Source: a bacterium
GTDB taxonomy: Bacteria; Zixibacteria; MSB-5A5; GN15; FEB-12
Direction of reading: 5' to 3'
Assembly (NCBI GenBank): GCA_020444475.1
Contig: JAHLKV010000002.1
Coordinates: 744,001 to 808,000, forward strand
Length of the DNA stretch: 64,000 nt
Part shown: positions 1 through 9,451 of the stretch, in pieces
Numbering within the stretch: the stretch's first letter is position 1
Layout: every line of letters begins with the position of its first letter
Notes under the pieces: generated by a model
The model's input: only the letters and a program-made list of their open reading frames with translations
What the model was told of the DNA's origin: nothing
Database searches by the model: none
Made by a program: the position numbers and the translations under genes

Positions 1-1
1 C

Positions 2-169
2 GATCTGCCCGGGACACGTCTTTCGCTTATCGACAATGCGCTCGAGGAAGGGCGTGCCCTAATCCGATCACTCACCGGCGGCCGGTGTCTGACCGTGCGG
101 TTGTCCGCCAGGGAAGGCATGTCTTTGTTTGGAGCGTGCCGCGCCGGCATGACGGTCACCATCCTTTAG
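2..169 (+). CDS. 3' end of an unidentified protein gene
   Basis: The frame is open from the window edge to a TAG and gives 55 residues with a plausible soluble-protein composition (LSLIDNALEEGRALI, then AREGMSLFGACRAGMTVTIL). The alternative frame that runs on further is rich in Arg/Pro/Ser and looks like a shadow. The N-terminal part lies outside the window, so I cannot assign a family. The gene ends about 150 bases before the convergent methyltransferase gene, with a GC-rich hairpin between them. Confidence 0.5.
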   Translation, partial: DLPGTRLSLIDNALEEGRALIRSLTGGRCLTVRLSAREGMSLFGACRAGMTVTIL

Positions 170-243
170 CCCGCGACTTCACTTGTAATCGGTCTGATCC
201 CGGCGGGCCACGTGCCCGACCGAAACTCCAGTCGACGAGAGAA

Positions 244-272
244 GCGCGCCGGCTGACAGGCAACCGGCGCGC
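244..272. terminator. GC-rich hairpin between convergent genes
   Basis: Perfect 9-base arms, GCGCGCCGG and CCGGCGCGC, enclose an 11-base loop. It lies between the 3' end of the first gene and the 3' end of the methyltransferase gene, as a bidirectional terminator would. There is no clear T-run on either side, so the assignment rests on position and stem strength only. Confidence 0.4.
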
Positions 273-316
273 CTGCACGCGTAAGGAGTCGCTCCGGAAG
301 GAGACGTCTTGATCAA

Positions 317-1432
317 CTAGGCTGCACGGACGGTGCGAGCTTCCTTCTTTCTCACGATATAGTAGTTGTTCTGGATGTCGTGTTCCAGGCGGCTGACTCT
401 GACGCTTTCGAATCCGCTCTCGGCCAGCATCGATTTCGCCAACTGCTCACCCCAGGCTGCGCCGAGTCCCATACCACCCTGCGCCAGGGACACGGTCATG
501 CAGTGCATGCAGGAGATCGTGTAGATGAATGCGCCCAGCGGATTGTCGGCGTTTTCCGCGACATTGCTCGAGGCGGCAATGTCCTGCATCAGAAAGACGC
601 CGTCCTCGCGAAGGGCCCGGTGGATGTTGCGAAGTACGATATCCGGGCGGCCCTGATCATGGATGGCGTCGAACGCCGTCACCAGATCGTACGAATCGAA
701 TTCGCTCCATTCAGTCAGGTCCTGTGCGACAAAGCGGATGTTCGTCAAGCCAAGTTTCGCGGCGTTGGTGTTGGCCGACGCTATCGCCTCGTTAGACAAG
801 TCATACCCCACGAACTTGCTGTTTGGATAGCGCTCGGCCATGGCGGTCAGGGCCCGACCGCGACCACAGCCCACATCGACCACATCGATTCCGCCCTGCA
901 ACTTCTCCTGCAGGCCATCAACCAGCGGCAGAATGGCATCGAACAAGCCCGATACGGTAAGCTGCCCGCTTTCCTCGGCCATCACCTCGTGAAAGCGCGG
1001 GTACGACGAGTACGGGACGCCGCCGCCGTGCTGGAAGCACTCGATTATCTGATCTTCGACCGAGCCGAGGACAGCGATATACTGTGCGGTTACGGCTATA
1101 TTGTCGGGCGACGCTTCCCGGGTGAGAAACGCGGCGTGTTCGGCCGGAAGATAATACGTGTGACTCTCGGTGTCGTAGGCGACGATCCTTCCGGCCACCA
1201 TCGCACCAAGCCACTCGCGGACATACCGTTCGTTCAGATTGGCTGCGTGAGCGATCTGCTCGCCGGTCGACGGCTCCAGCTGCCCGAGCGTGTCAAACAA
1301 ACCGGTGCGGTGACCGATCGACACCATCAGCGAAATGGCGGCGCTGTTAAGCGTGGTGAGCATCTTGTAGGCAAACGCTTCGGCTTTGGCGTTGTCGAAA
1401 CGTCCCGGATTGCAGGCGATTGAATTACACAT
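317..1432 (-). CDS. SAM-dependent methyltransferase with N-terminal winged helix
   Basis: The product is 371 aa. Residues about 20-100 form a winged-helix-like dimerisation domain ([13 protein letters not shown], then [13 protein letters not shown]) of the kind found in Rv2258c-type and small-molecule methyltransferases. A class I methyltransferase fold follows, with motif [11 protein letters not shown] at about 186-195 and an acidic ribose-binding residue in VGYDLS. The substrate cannot be read from the sequence. The ATG is preceded by AGGGAG at good spacing, which fixes the start. It reads in the same direction as the LuxR-type regulator upstream, separated by about 240 bases, so it may belong to that regulator's neighbourhood but is not obviously in one operon with it. 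Confidence 0.85.
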   Translation of the reverse strand: MCNSIACNPGRFDNAKAEAFAYKMLTTLNSAAISLMVSIGHRTGLFDTLGQLEPSTGEQIAHAANLNERYVREWLGAMVAGRIVAYDTESHTYYLPAEHAAFLTREASPDNIAVTAQYIAVLGSVEDQIIECFQHGGGVPYSSYPRFHEVMAEESGQLTVSGLFDAILPLVDGLQEKLQGGIDVVDVGCGRGRALTAMAERYPNSKFVGYDLSNEAIASANTNAAKLGLTNIRFVAQDLTEWSEFDSYDLVTAFDAIHDQGRPDIVLRNIHRALREDGVFLMQDIAASSNVAENADNPLGAFIYTISCMHCMTVSLAQGGMGLGAAWGEQLAKSMLAESGFESVRVSRLEHDIQNNYYIVRKKEARTVRAA

Positions 1433-1676
1433 GACAGACTCCCTGTGTCTTCGGGTGAGCGGGCTATTTGTGGACCCGCGTTGTCGCTTATGAAGCCCAA
1501 GATCGGGGAAACCTGAATCGCCAACAATCGGAGGACTACCGTACTTGCGGGTTGCTACTACCGTACTGATCGATTCGAACGCAAGGGATAGAGGGGTGGT
1601 AAGATAATGACCGGTAATCGGTTAGCTCGAATGTACCGTAGCCAGACGGCCTTCGATAGGGGAAACAACGCCGGGA

Positions 1677-4559
1677 CTAGTTCTCGATCAGCCCCAGTTC
1701 GGTGATCCGCCGGACCGCGTCCGTGCGGCTTCGGCAGTCAAGTCGGCTGAGAATATTGGCGACGTGCATATCGACGGTGCGAGTCGACAGGAACAGCTTC
1801 CGGCCAATCTCGCGATTGGTCAGGCCGTCGGCCATCAGCCGGGCGACATCCATCTGTCGGCCGGTCAGACCGGCGTGTGCGGCGCGCTCGGAGGCGTCGG
1901 CGTTCCGGCGTTCTTCGGCTGGTTCACCGAGTGCGGCTAAGTTGTCGGCGATCGTTGTGGCCAGTGGGCGGGCGCCCAGCTTGCGCGCGATCCGATAGCC
2001 TGCCCGAAGGTGACTGATTGCCTCGGCGTCCTCTCCCGCCCCGGCAAGCGCAACACCATAGCGCCACTCCGTATGAGCGCGCGCGATCGGAATCTCCAGC
2101 CCGTCGAGATTTTTCACCGCCTGCGAGAACTGCTGCACGGAATCCTCGACTTTGCCGCCGAGTAAAGACACCTCCCCGAGCGCATACGCCAGGGCCGCGA
2201 GTGCTTCGAGATTCCCGGTCGCCGATGCGATCGCAGCGAGCGACTCCGCGCACCGATTGGTGTTGGATTCGTCCCCCTGCCCGGCAAAAAAGGTCGCGGC
2301 GCCGCACAGAAGCGGAATAACATCGTGCAGGTCCTGCGTCTGTTTCCAGAAATCGAGCAGGTCACGATAGTGCTCAGCTGCCTTCGCGCTCGCCCCGTCG
2401 TACTCTTCGACCAGCCCAAGTCCACCCAGTCCAAGCAGTCTCATGGACGCGATATTGTGGCGCTGAGAGGCCTGCAGGATGTTCGACAGATGTTTGCGTG
2501 CCGGTCTGGTCTCGCCACGATAGGCCCGGACAATACCGAGCATGCCTTCCGCCGTGACTTTGGAGTTGGGCGGCGCCACTTCCGACTCCATCACCTCGCC
2601 ACACACCTCGATCGTGCGTTTCCAGTCACCAGTCATAAACAGCACGTACGACATGCAACTCAGGCATACCTGGGTGTGCACATCGACGCCCTCGGATCGG
2701 CAGAAATCGACCGCCGTGGTGAAGACCCTGCGAGAGCCGGCGTAGTCCGATGAGTTTGCCAGGGCCAGGGCGAGCCGACGATATACTTCCGAAGCGGCAT
2801 CGGTCTGATTGTGCCGGAGAGCGAGCGTCAGTCCGGCATGGGCCGATTCGCGACCGGCGTCGTAGTTCCCCTGCATCGTAAGAATATCGCCACGAAGACC
2901 GAGTGCACGGGCGTGGATATCGATATCCCCGGCTTTTTCGGCCCACGCAACGGCCTGTTCGACCGCGTCCAGAGCCGACGTGAGTTGCATGGTGGCGTTG
3001 AGCCGCAGGGCCGCGGCGAGCATTTCCGAAGCGGCGTCGGCGAGGCGTCCGGCAGACTTAAACGCATCGGCGGCGGAGCGCCTCGCGGCGATCGCCTTCT
3101 CGACCGCCCCCTGCAAACCATAGACGGTCGCCATCTGGCGGAGCGCTTCGGCCCGGCGCGGATGATCATCGGTGACCAGCGGGCTGTCGATAACCTCACG
3201 CCAGGCGCGGGCGGCCTCGGCCAGTTGACCACCGATCTGCGCACAATGCGCGAATCGCTCGACAGCCGACAGGCGGTCACGCTCGTCGTCGCCCGACGGC
3301 CATATCTCGAGGGCGCGGTCGACCGCCCGGGACGCATCGCGATAGGCGTGCAGTCGACAGGAGTTTTCGGCGGCGGCCATCAATGCCGTACGCGCCCGCC
3401 GTGTCTCTCTCGCCGCCAGCCAGTGCTCAGCGGTCTCCTCCGGCAGTGACCCGCGCGCCTCGAGGAAAGCCCCGACTCTTGCATGAAGATCTCGCCGGTG
3501 TGACCACGAGATCTGGTTGCGCACCGTTTCGTGAATCAGGGCATGGCGGAACGTCGCGCGGTGCTCACCGCTCTCGATCAGAACCGACCGATCGAGCAGC
3601 TCGTCCAGACCGTCATCCGAGCCGTGCAGTTCGGTCAATGCGTTGAGATCACATTCAACGCCGAATACGGAGGCGAGATCGAGCAGCGCTCGTGCGTTCG
3701 AAGTAAGCCCGTCGATTCGCAGCAGGATCGCGTCGCGTACGCTCTCCGGGATGGGGACCGAGTCGCCCGGTGCCAACTCCGCAGTGCCGGATTCGATCCG
3801 AACCCGGCCACCGGACTCGAGCGCCCGCACGAACTCCTCGACGAATAGTGGAACACCAAGCGAACGCTCGGCGATCTCGCGAGCGAGCACCGGTCCCGGC
3901 TGATGGCCAAGTGTGCGGGCGATCATCTCGGAGGTTTCTTCGGCGGATAGTGGCTTCAACGTTATCTCGTCGAGCCGCCGGGCGCGTCGGAGTTCATACC
4001 GCATTCGTCGAATCGGGTGTGGCCGGGTGACTTCGTCTTCGCGATAGCTACCGAGAATGATGATTGGCTCCGACGCCAGCCGGTCGGCCAGGGCGGGGAG
4101 AAGCTCCAGGGTGGCGTTGTCGGCCCAATGGAGATCGTCGAAAAAGATCGCTGCGCCCTTATCCCGCGCCGCTGCCGAGAATGTCGATGAGACAGCTTCG
4201 ACCAGGGTCTCCGGGTCAACCGTTCCCGGCGTGCTCCCCAGCTCCGGGAGAAGTAGCGCGAGATAGGGGAGCAGTGCGTCCTGCACCAGCGAGACATCGG
4301 TCGAACGAAGACACTCGCGAAGCGCCGCCGCCACCGGACCATAGGGAGGGGTGGAGCGCTCGCGGGAACGCCCGACAAACGCCGGTCCGCCGAACTGCGA
4401 CAGCGCCGACTCGATCAGTCTCGTCTTGCCGCTGCCTTCCTCGCCCGTGACAAGCACAAAGCGGCCGTCGCCCGAGACGGCTGACTCGAGGACTCCGGCA
4501 AGCAGGGCCAACTCCTGATCGCGACCGATCAGCGGTGAATGGTCGAAAGTAATACTCAT
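1677..4559 (-). CDS. Large ATPase LuxR-family transcriptional regulator (LAL/MalT-like)
   Basis: The product is 960 aa. The N-terminal AAA/STAND-type ATPase has Walker A GEEGSGKT near residues 39-46 and Walker B IFFDDLHWAD near 138-147. A long alpha-helical, TPR-like middle (about 350-880) would sense a ligand or partner. The C-terminal 60 residues are a LuxR/GerE helix-turn-helix (TGRQMDVARLMADGLTNREI, then LFLSTRTVDMHVANIL). This is the classic LAL architecture: ATP-dependent, inducer-responsive DNA-binding activators. I chose the ATG at 4559. An in-frame GTG three codons upstream is possible. Its flanks are two unrelated methyltransferase genes on the same strand, which could be targets. 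The inducer is unknown. Confidence 0.9.
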   Translation of the reverse strand: MSITFDHSPLIGRDQELALLAGVLESAVSGDGRFVLVTGEEGSGKTRLIESALSQFGGPAFVGRSRERSTPPYGPVAAALRECLRSTDVSLVQDALLPYLALLLPELGSTPGTVDPETLVEAVSSTFSAAARDKGAAIFFDDLHWADNATLELLPALADRLASEPIIILGSYREDEVTRPHPIRRMRYELRRARRLDEITLKPLSAEETSEMIARTLGHQPGPVLAREIAERSLGVPLFVEEFVRALESGGRVRIESGTAELAPGDSVPIPESVRDAILLRIDGLTSNARALLDLASVFGVECDLNALTELHGSDDGLDELLDRSVLIESGEHRATFRHALIHETVRNQISWSHRRDLHARVGAFLEARGSLPEETAEHWLAARETRRARTALMAAAENSCRLHAYRDASRAVDRALEIWPSGDDERDRLSAVERFAHCAQIGGQLAEAARAWREVIDSPLVTDDHPRRAEALRQMATVYGLQGAVEKAIAARRSAADAFKSAGRLADAASEMLAAALRLNATMQLTSALDAVEQAVAWAEKAGDIDIHARALGLRGDILTMQGNYDAGRESAHAGLTLALRHNQTDAASEVYRRLALALANSSDYAGSRRVFTTAVDFCRSEGVDVHTQVCLSCMSYVLFMTGDWKRTIEVCGEVMESEVAPPNSKVTAEGMLGIVRAYRGETRPARKHLSNILQASQRHNIASMRLLGLGGLGLVEEYDGASAKAAEHYRDLLDFWKQTQDLHDVIPLLCGAATFFAGQGDESNTNRCAESLAAIASATGNLEALAALAYALGEVSLLGGKVEDSVQQFSQAVKNLDGLEIPIARAHTEWRYGVALAGAGEDAEAISHLRAGYRIARKLGARPLATTIADNLAALGEPAEERRNADASERAAHAGLTGRQMDVARLMADGLTNREIGRKLFLSTRTVDMHVANILSRLDCRSRTDAVRRITELGLIEN

Positions 4560-4651
4560 GGTATCCACGTGCAGATTTCTCCCGCCCGGTTCATAGACAA
4601 ATATACTCCATGATTATGATTCGGGCAAGACCAATGCTGCAGGTGTCCGGC

Positions 4652-5470
4652 CTAAACAGCCCGGCAGACACCCCGGACAATCCTGATCCGCCCCGCTTCG
4701 AGATTGCGCAGGACGTTGGCCGCCTTGCGCCCGGGATCAACCGGGATGATCAAGTGCGGTCCAAGTTTGGGGCGTTTTTCTTTCGGCAAAGCGTGAGCTG
4801 ACCGGAAGAACTCGATGGCCTCGGCGGACACGTCGTCCAGATGCTCGATTTCAAATCCGGTCGAGACAATCGTACCTACCAGGTCATCCCCGGGAAGCAG
4901 GTGGTTGTGTTTTGTCTCGCTCGCCCAGAAGACCGGCAGATGAATTGGTGCGCCGTCACCGGAGACTACTTCGTGCAAAGCCAGGTGGCCGCCGGTGCGC
5001 AGCACCCGACGGCAGCCTTGGAACAGCTTGGGCTTATCGGCGACGTTGGCTGTGAGGTGCTGCATCCACACGACATCGAAAGAGTCGGCTTCGAACGGCA
5101 GTGAGGAGGCATCGGCACAGAGACAGTTGATCCGCTCGTGAAGTCCCACGATGCGGTTGAGCACTTGCGCGGTTCGACAGAAGGATTCGGTAAGGTCGAC
5201 CGCAGTTACGTGAACGCCAAACTCCGATGCCAGCGTCCGGGCGGGTCCGCCAACACCGGCGCCAAGATCAAGGACGCATTCATTGGCCTTGAGTTGAGTC
5301 AATACAGCCAATTGCCGGGTTTGTTCCCGACCGCCGATATGGAATTCATCGAACCCACTCAACTCGTCACGGGTAAGCGACTCCAGCGTCCGCCCGAGTT
5401 GTCGGACCGCTTCATTGATCCGCGCGAGGATGTCCACGGAGGCATAATGTTGATCGAGCGGTATGTTCAT
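4652..5470 (-). CDS. SAM-dependent methyltransferase (UbiE/sterol-type fold)
   Basis: The product is 272 aa. Motif I VLDLGAGVGGPARTLA starts at about residue 66, followed by the acidic loop VTAVDLTESF and motif IV-like DSFDVVWMQHLTANV. The GAGVGGPAR form of motif I is typical of the glycine/sarcosine, tocopherol and sterol methyltransferase group, but the true substrate cannot be inferred. It lies upstream of the LuxR-type regulator on the same strand with an 90-base gap, so co-transcription is possible. There is only a weak ribosome binding site before the ATG. Confidence 0.82.
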   Translation of the reverse strand: MNIPLDQHYASVDILARINEAVRQLGRTLESLTRDELSGFDEFHIGGREQTRQLAVLTQLKANECVLDLGAGVGGPARTLASEFGVHVTAVDLTESFCRTAQVLNRIVGLHERINCLCADASSLPFEADSFDVVWMQHLTANVADKPKLFQGCRRVLRTGGHLALHEVVSGDGAPIHLPVFWASETKHNHLLPGDDLVGTIVSTGFEIEHLDDVSAEAIEFFRSAHALPKEKRPKLGPHLIIPVDPGRKAANVLRNLEAGRIRIVRGVCRAV

Positions 5471-6275
5471 TACCCGGATTGACGGTTTCTGTCAAGAGTT
5501 CTCATTAGTCTGGTCAGTTCAAGATATGTCATCCGACCGTTGGAGTCTAACGGATTGCCGTTCGAAGTCGATTTGCCCATCATGAGGAGTATTGACATCA
5601 TCAAGGCGACAAACGAGGAGCAGTTCATGTAGCGGCTGTTCTCACTCTCGATCTGGTCGTCATCCTCGTGTCGGTAGATATTCTCTCCGCACGTCTCCGC
5701 GAAAAGTCGCTGGCCGGGCAGGTCGCTGAAGTCACGGGCGCATCGACTATCAAAGCACCAAGGAAAACGCAAAAATCCACTGTACGAGTGTGAACCCGTG
5801 CGGGTTACAGCGAAATGGGTTTGTTTTGTCATTTTCAAGGGTCGAAATCTCTCTTTTCCCTCCTTTTGGTGCGGATGCGCACCGCTCTCAAACATATGTC
5901 CTATACAAAGGCGACTCGAATCCTGATTGACTGCGAATTGATGGTGAAAGTGCAGTGAGGCGGCGTCACATGTCGTCCGCCTGCGGCGGACTAGCATGTG
6001 ACGCAACGGAATGTCGCAAGCGTGAGTGAAGGCACGGCCACGACGACCGTCCGTATCATGGCAGGTTAGCCAACCGTGACTGAAGTCACGGCCACGACGG
6101 CTGTCTGTATCATGGCAGGTCTGCGGACAGACCTTCCCTACAAGGCTTCGACTGTTTGTATCAGGGCGGGTCTGCGGACAGACCTTCCCTACAAGGCTTC
6201 GACCGTTTGTATCATGGCAGGTTAACCAACCGTGACTAGAGTCACGGCCACGACGGCTGTTGCTTAAACATGGAT

Positions 6276-6319
6276 TGTAACCAATGTCCTGACACAAACT
6301 GTAACCTATGTCTTGACAC
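6276..6319. repeat. Two direct copies of TGTAACC(A/T)ATGTC(C/T)TGACAC
   Basis: Two 20-base near-identical copies lie 24 bases apart (6276-6295 and 6300-6319). A related sequence, TGTTACCTATGTCCCC in inverted orientation, lies at 17899-17914. Repeated short termini of this sort are what decayed insertion-sequence ends look like, but no transposase is present, so this remains an inference. Confidence 0.4.
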
Positions 6320-6400
6320 CGTACACTGCGGACAGACCTTCCCTACAAGGCTGTGCTCAGCATGATGTCGGTATCCGCGCACGTTGCGTCACCATCACGA

Positions 6401-6458
6401 GTAGGTCAGGCGGCTTGTCCGCCTGACACAGTGTCAGGTCGCAAGCGACCTGACCTAC
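6401..6458. repeat. Back-to-back pair of REP-like hairpins (BIME-like)
   Basis: The first unit reads GTAG then arms GTCAGGCGG/CCGCCTGAC. The second reads arms GTCAGGTCG/CGACCTGAC then CTAC. They are therefore two palindromes with GTAG heads in inverted orientation, separated by a few bases, and the whole 62-base block (6399-6460) can fold as one long hairpin. This is the arrangement known as a bacterial interspersed mosaic element. Confidence 0.7.
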
Positions 6459-6693
6459 TCGAACTGCGGAGAGACTTTCCCTACAAGACCTCGTCTGTTT
6501 GTATCATGGCAGGTTGGCCAACCGTGACTGAAGTCACGGCCACATGCCTGCCTCGGAAGCATCCCGTTATCCGACAACCACCTACAGCGCCATACACCGA
6601 CCCACGGGAACTTTCTTCCGTTCGATTTGTCTAGCGGATATGTGTTGCAACAAACAATTACCGGAAAACACCGGAAGAAAGTGAGATGTCGCC

Positions 6694-7392
6694 ATGATTA
6701 CCGTCCGACCGGCCAACGAGCGCGGCCATGCCGACCACGGCTGGCTCGACACCTATCATACGTTCTCGTTTGCGGGATATCGTGATCCCAACCACATGGG
6801 TTTCCGGAAACTTCGCGTGATCAACGAAGATCGCGTGGCGCCGGGACAGGGGTTCGGGACGCACCCGCACAACGACATGGAAATCATCACCTACGTGCTC
6901 GACGGTGAGCTTGAGCACAAGGACAGCATGGGCACGGGCTCGGTGATTCGGCGCGGTGATATCCAGCGGATGAGCGCCGGGCGCGGGGTGATGCATAGTG
7001 AGTTCAATCACTCCCACGAAAATCCCGTACATCTCGTGCAGATCTGGCTGTTCCCCGACAAGCTGGGTCTGACGCCGGAGTATGAGCAGAAACGTTTCGA
7101 CGATGACAGCAAGCGGGGCACGCTCCGCCTGCTCGTCTCGTCCGACGGCCGCGAGGGGTCGCTTCGCATGCACCAGGACGCGTCGCTCTATGCGAGCATT
7201 CTCGAAGCCGGCCAGGAGGTCACGCACCAGCTGGCGCCGGGTCGATACGCCTGGCTGCAGGTGGTCGACGGTTCAGTGACCGTCAACAATCAGCGACTCA
7301 ACGCCGGCGACGGCGCCTCGATTGCCGAAGAGGACTCACTGACCATGTCGTCTGAGAGCCACGGCGAGTTTCTGCTGTTTGATCTGCCGTAA
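6694..7392 (+). CDS. Pirin family protein (YhhW/quercetinase-like)
   Basis: The product is 232 aa, the usual length for bacterial YhhW-type pirins. It is a bicupin whose N-terminal cupin carries all four metal ligands: His57, His59, His101 and Glu103 (GTHPHND and GVMHSE). Proteins of this family bind iron and some have quercetin 2,3-dioxygenase activity; the physiological role is usually stress related. The gene stands alone, preceded by repeats and followed directly by a strong intrinsic terminator. The ribosome binding site is weak (GAAGAAAGTGAG upstream). Confidence 0.93.
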   Translation: MITVRPANERGHADHGWLDTYHTFSFAGYRDPNHMGFRKLRVINEDRVAPGQGFGTHPHNDMEIITYVLDGELEHKDSMGTGSVIRRGDIQRMSAGRGVMHSEFNHSHENPVHLVQIWLFPDKLGLTPEYEQKRFDDDSKRGTLRLLVSSDGREGSLRMHQDASLYASILEAGQEVTHQLAPGRYAWLQVVDGSVTVNNQRLNAGDGASIAEEDSLTMSSESHGEFLLFDLP

Positions 7393-7402
7393 GTACCTAA
7401 GG

Positions 7403-7440
7403 CACAACGCCCCGCCGGGATAGCCGGCGGGGCTGTGCTT
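7403..7440 (+). terminator. Intrinsic terminator after pirin gene
   Basis: Perfect arms GCCCCGCCGG/CCGGCGGGGC surround a 5-base loop, and the pairing extends outward through GCACA/TGTGC-like flanks. It begins 17 bases after the stop codon. The downstream T content is modest (GCTTCTGT). Confidence 0.8.
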
Positions 7441-7487
7441 CTGTCCGACTGTCACCCCAGCCGATTGCTCTTCTTGCGGCCAAAATT

Positions 7488-7501
7488 GGACCGATCGGTC
7501 C
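7488..7501. promoter_or_regulatory. 14-bp perfect palindrome GGACCGATCGGTCC
   Basis: It lies 76 bases upstream of the GTG start of the sigma-54-type activator and after the pirin terminator, so it is a candidate operator for that gene. Its function is inferred from position only. Confidence 0.35.
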
Positions 7502-7577
7502 GCGTTATCTCATTGACCTGAGCGACTGACCTGTTTAGATTTGCCATAGCTGCTGTTTCATTTTGAAAGGTTGGCCG

Positions 7578-9206
7578 GTGAGAGCCCAGGATCTCGAAAT
7601 AGGCGAATTGATAGGGATTGCCGACGGCAATCTGAACCTTCACGGGCGAAGACTCGTCCTGCACTCCATCCACGCGTTTGGCCAGTTTCGCAAGGATCTG
7701 TTGGAGACGCTCGGTCCCGACCAGGCCCGGCGCGTTTTCACCCGTTTTGGCTATTTCTGGGGTCAGGCCGACGCCGCCGCCATGCAGCGAGTTTTTCAAT
7801 GGCCGGATCGCTCCGAGCTGATTCGCGCCGGGTTTCGCCTGCAGACACTTGAAGGTATCGCCCGAACGCGGGTCTCGGTCCTCGAGTACGACGAGGCGTC
7901 CGGGCGGCTGCATATTGAGTGCGACTGGCACGACTCTGCCGAAGCCGAGGAGCATCTAACCGATGTTGGTCCGGCTGCTCGCCCCAGCTGCTGGAAGCTG
8001 GTTGGTTATGCCAGCGGCTACGTATCGCACGTGTTGAATCGTGAAGTCTATTTCATCGAGCGCGGCTGCCGGGGCTGCGGGGATTCGTTTTGCCACGCCG
8101 AGGGACGTGACCGAGAATCGTGGGGCGAAGAGATCGACAGGCATCTGCAGTACTTCGAAGCGTCGGACATAGTCGGATCTGTCGAACGCCTCACCCGCGA
8201 ATTGAAAAAGAAACACAGCGAGCTGGTGCGTCAGCGAAGTCATTTCACGCTGCTGAATCATGGTGATGCGCCTTTCTTTGTCGAGGGGCGCAGTAACGCA
8301 CTTCGCAAAGTGATCGACCTGGCCGATCGTGTCGCTCAGTTTGATTCCTCGGTCCTTGTCACCGGTGAAACCGGTGTCGGCAAGGAAGTCCTCGCCCGCC
8401 ATATCCACAGTGTTTCACATCGCTCCCGGGCCCCGTTCGTAGCGGTCAACTGCGGCGCCCTTCCGGAGAGTCTTCTCGAGAGCGAGCTGTTCGGCTACAA
8501 GGCGGGGGCGTTCACCGGGGCGGTGCGTGACCGCGTCGGTCTTTTCGAGCAGGCCGGAGGCGGGACGATTTTCCTCGATGAGATCGGCGACATCAGCCCC
8601 GCCATGCAGATTAAGATCCTTCGCGTCCTGCAGGAGAAAGAAATCATGCGGATCGGCGAAAGCACGCCGCGCTCTGTTGATGTCCGTGTTATCGCCGCTA
8701 CTTTCCACGATCTCGACCAGCTTGTCATCGAAGGGACGTTCCGCGACGACCTGGTCTATCGCCTTCGCGTCATAGAGATAGAAATCCCGCCTTTGCGTGA
8801 ACGGCGCGAGGACATCCTCCCGCTGGCCCGCTTCCTCGTGGAGAAACTCGCGAACAAGCTGAAGCTTGATAACCTTCGCCTCGATGCCACCTGTCTAGAT
8901 TATCTCCAGGCGTACTCATGGCCGGGCAACGTGCGCGAACTGGAAAACGCTCTCGAGCGAGCTGCTGTCCTGAGCCGGGACAACGTCATCCTTCCCGAAG
9001 CCCTCCCGCCGGGCATTATCGCCCAGGTGAAAGCGAGGGGTGGAGAGGGGGATCCGTTGTCGCGGTCTCTCGACGAGGTTTCCAACAGCCATATTCTCGC
9101 AGTGTTGGAGGCCTCCAATGGCAACCGCGCCAAGACCGCCCGGACACTGGGCATCAGCACCGCCACCCTCTGGCGCAAGTTGAAAGCTCTGACGCCTAAA
9201 TCATAG
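7578..9206 (+). CDS. Sigma-54-dependent activator with XylR_N and V4R sensor domains
   Basis: The product is 542 aa from a GTG that has AAAGG 7 bases upstream. A TTG five codons earlier lacks a ribosome binding site. An N-terminal XylR_N-type region (about 5-100) is followed by a V4R domain with a Cys cluster (RGCRGCGDSFCHA, about 163-173). Next comes the AAA+ domain with Walker A GETGVGKE, GAFTGA (the sigma-54 contact loop, about 310-315), Walker B IFLDEIGD and FRDDLVYRL. A Fis-type HTH sits at about 498-538. DmpR/XylR relatives bind a small aromatic effector through the N-terminal half. Here the next gene is a small NifX/NifB-like protein rather than a catabolic operon, so the effector is open. 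Confidence 0.93.
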   Translation: MRAQDLEIGELIGIADGNLNLHGRRLVLHSIHAFGQFRKDLLETLGPDQARRVFTRFGYFWGQADAAAMQRVFQWPDRSELIRAGFRLQTLEGIARTRVSVLEYDEASGRLHIECDWHDSAEAEEHLTDVGPAARPSCWKLVGYASGYVSHVLNREVYFIERGCRGCGDSFCHAEGRDRESWGEEIDRHLQYFEASDIVGSVERLTRELKKKHSELVRQRSHFTLLNHGDAPFFVEGRSNALRKVIDLADRVAQFDSSVLVTGETGVGKEVLARHIHSVSHRSRAPFVAVNCGALPESLLESELFGYKAGAFTGAVRDRVGLFEQAGGGTIFLDEIGDISPAMQIKILRVLQEKEIMRIGESTPRSVDVRVIAATFHDLDQLVIEGTFRDDLVYRLRVIEIEIPPLRERREDILPLARFLVEKLANKLKLDNLRLDATCLDYLQAYSWPGNVRELENALERAAVLSRDNVILPEALPPGIIAQVKARGGEGDPLSRSLDEVSNSHILAVLEASNGNRAKTARTLGISTATLWRKLKALTPKS

Positions 9207-9451
9207 GCTGAGTCTTTCAAGTTGAAATGCGCACGCTGTCCGGGCACGACCAGACGCTTCCCGGCTTCGTTGCCCGTTGTTGGGAAGTGGACTGACATGA
9301 GCGGTGCAGTCCTCTATTAACTAGCCACACGACAAGAACCTTCCGACACACCAAATTCTGCGATTTCTTCTCACATTCAACGCAGGCAACAGACGACCGA
9401 TTGCGTCGTGAGCGGCATGAGGTTTGTTATACACTCCGCTGGAGGCTGGTA

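Larger units (their letters stand above)
5965..6543. repeat. Dense cluster of short hairpin repeats in a 1.2 kb gene-free gap
   Basis: No convincing gene exists between the methyltransferase start and the pirin gene. A long minus-strand open frame here is an artefact of the repeats. From 5471 to 5964 I see nothing recognisable. After that come several families. One hairpin has arms GTCACATG/CATGTGAC (5965-6002). Four copies of a unit built on CGTGACTGAAGTCACG start near 6018, 6065, 6221 and 6513. Four copies of CTGCGGACAGACCTTCCCTA start at 6121, 6172, 6326 and 6464. The last family carries CTAC after its palindromic arms AGGTCTG/CAGACCT, as REP-type elements do. Confidence 0.8.

Noticed and set aside
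5470..6297. A 275-codon minus-strand open frame
   Set aside because: It reads repeated units such as RSLVGKVCPQT and SHGWLTCHDT that are just translated hairpin repeats; its low-complexity composition and stop at the methyltransferase start make coding unlikely.
9207..9451. Sigma-54 promoter upstream of the NifX-like gene
   Set aside because: No GG-N10-GC pair with the proper flanks could be found on inspection.
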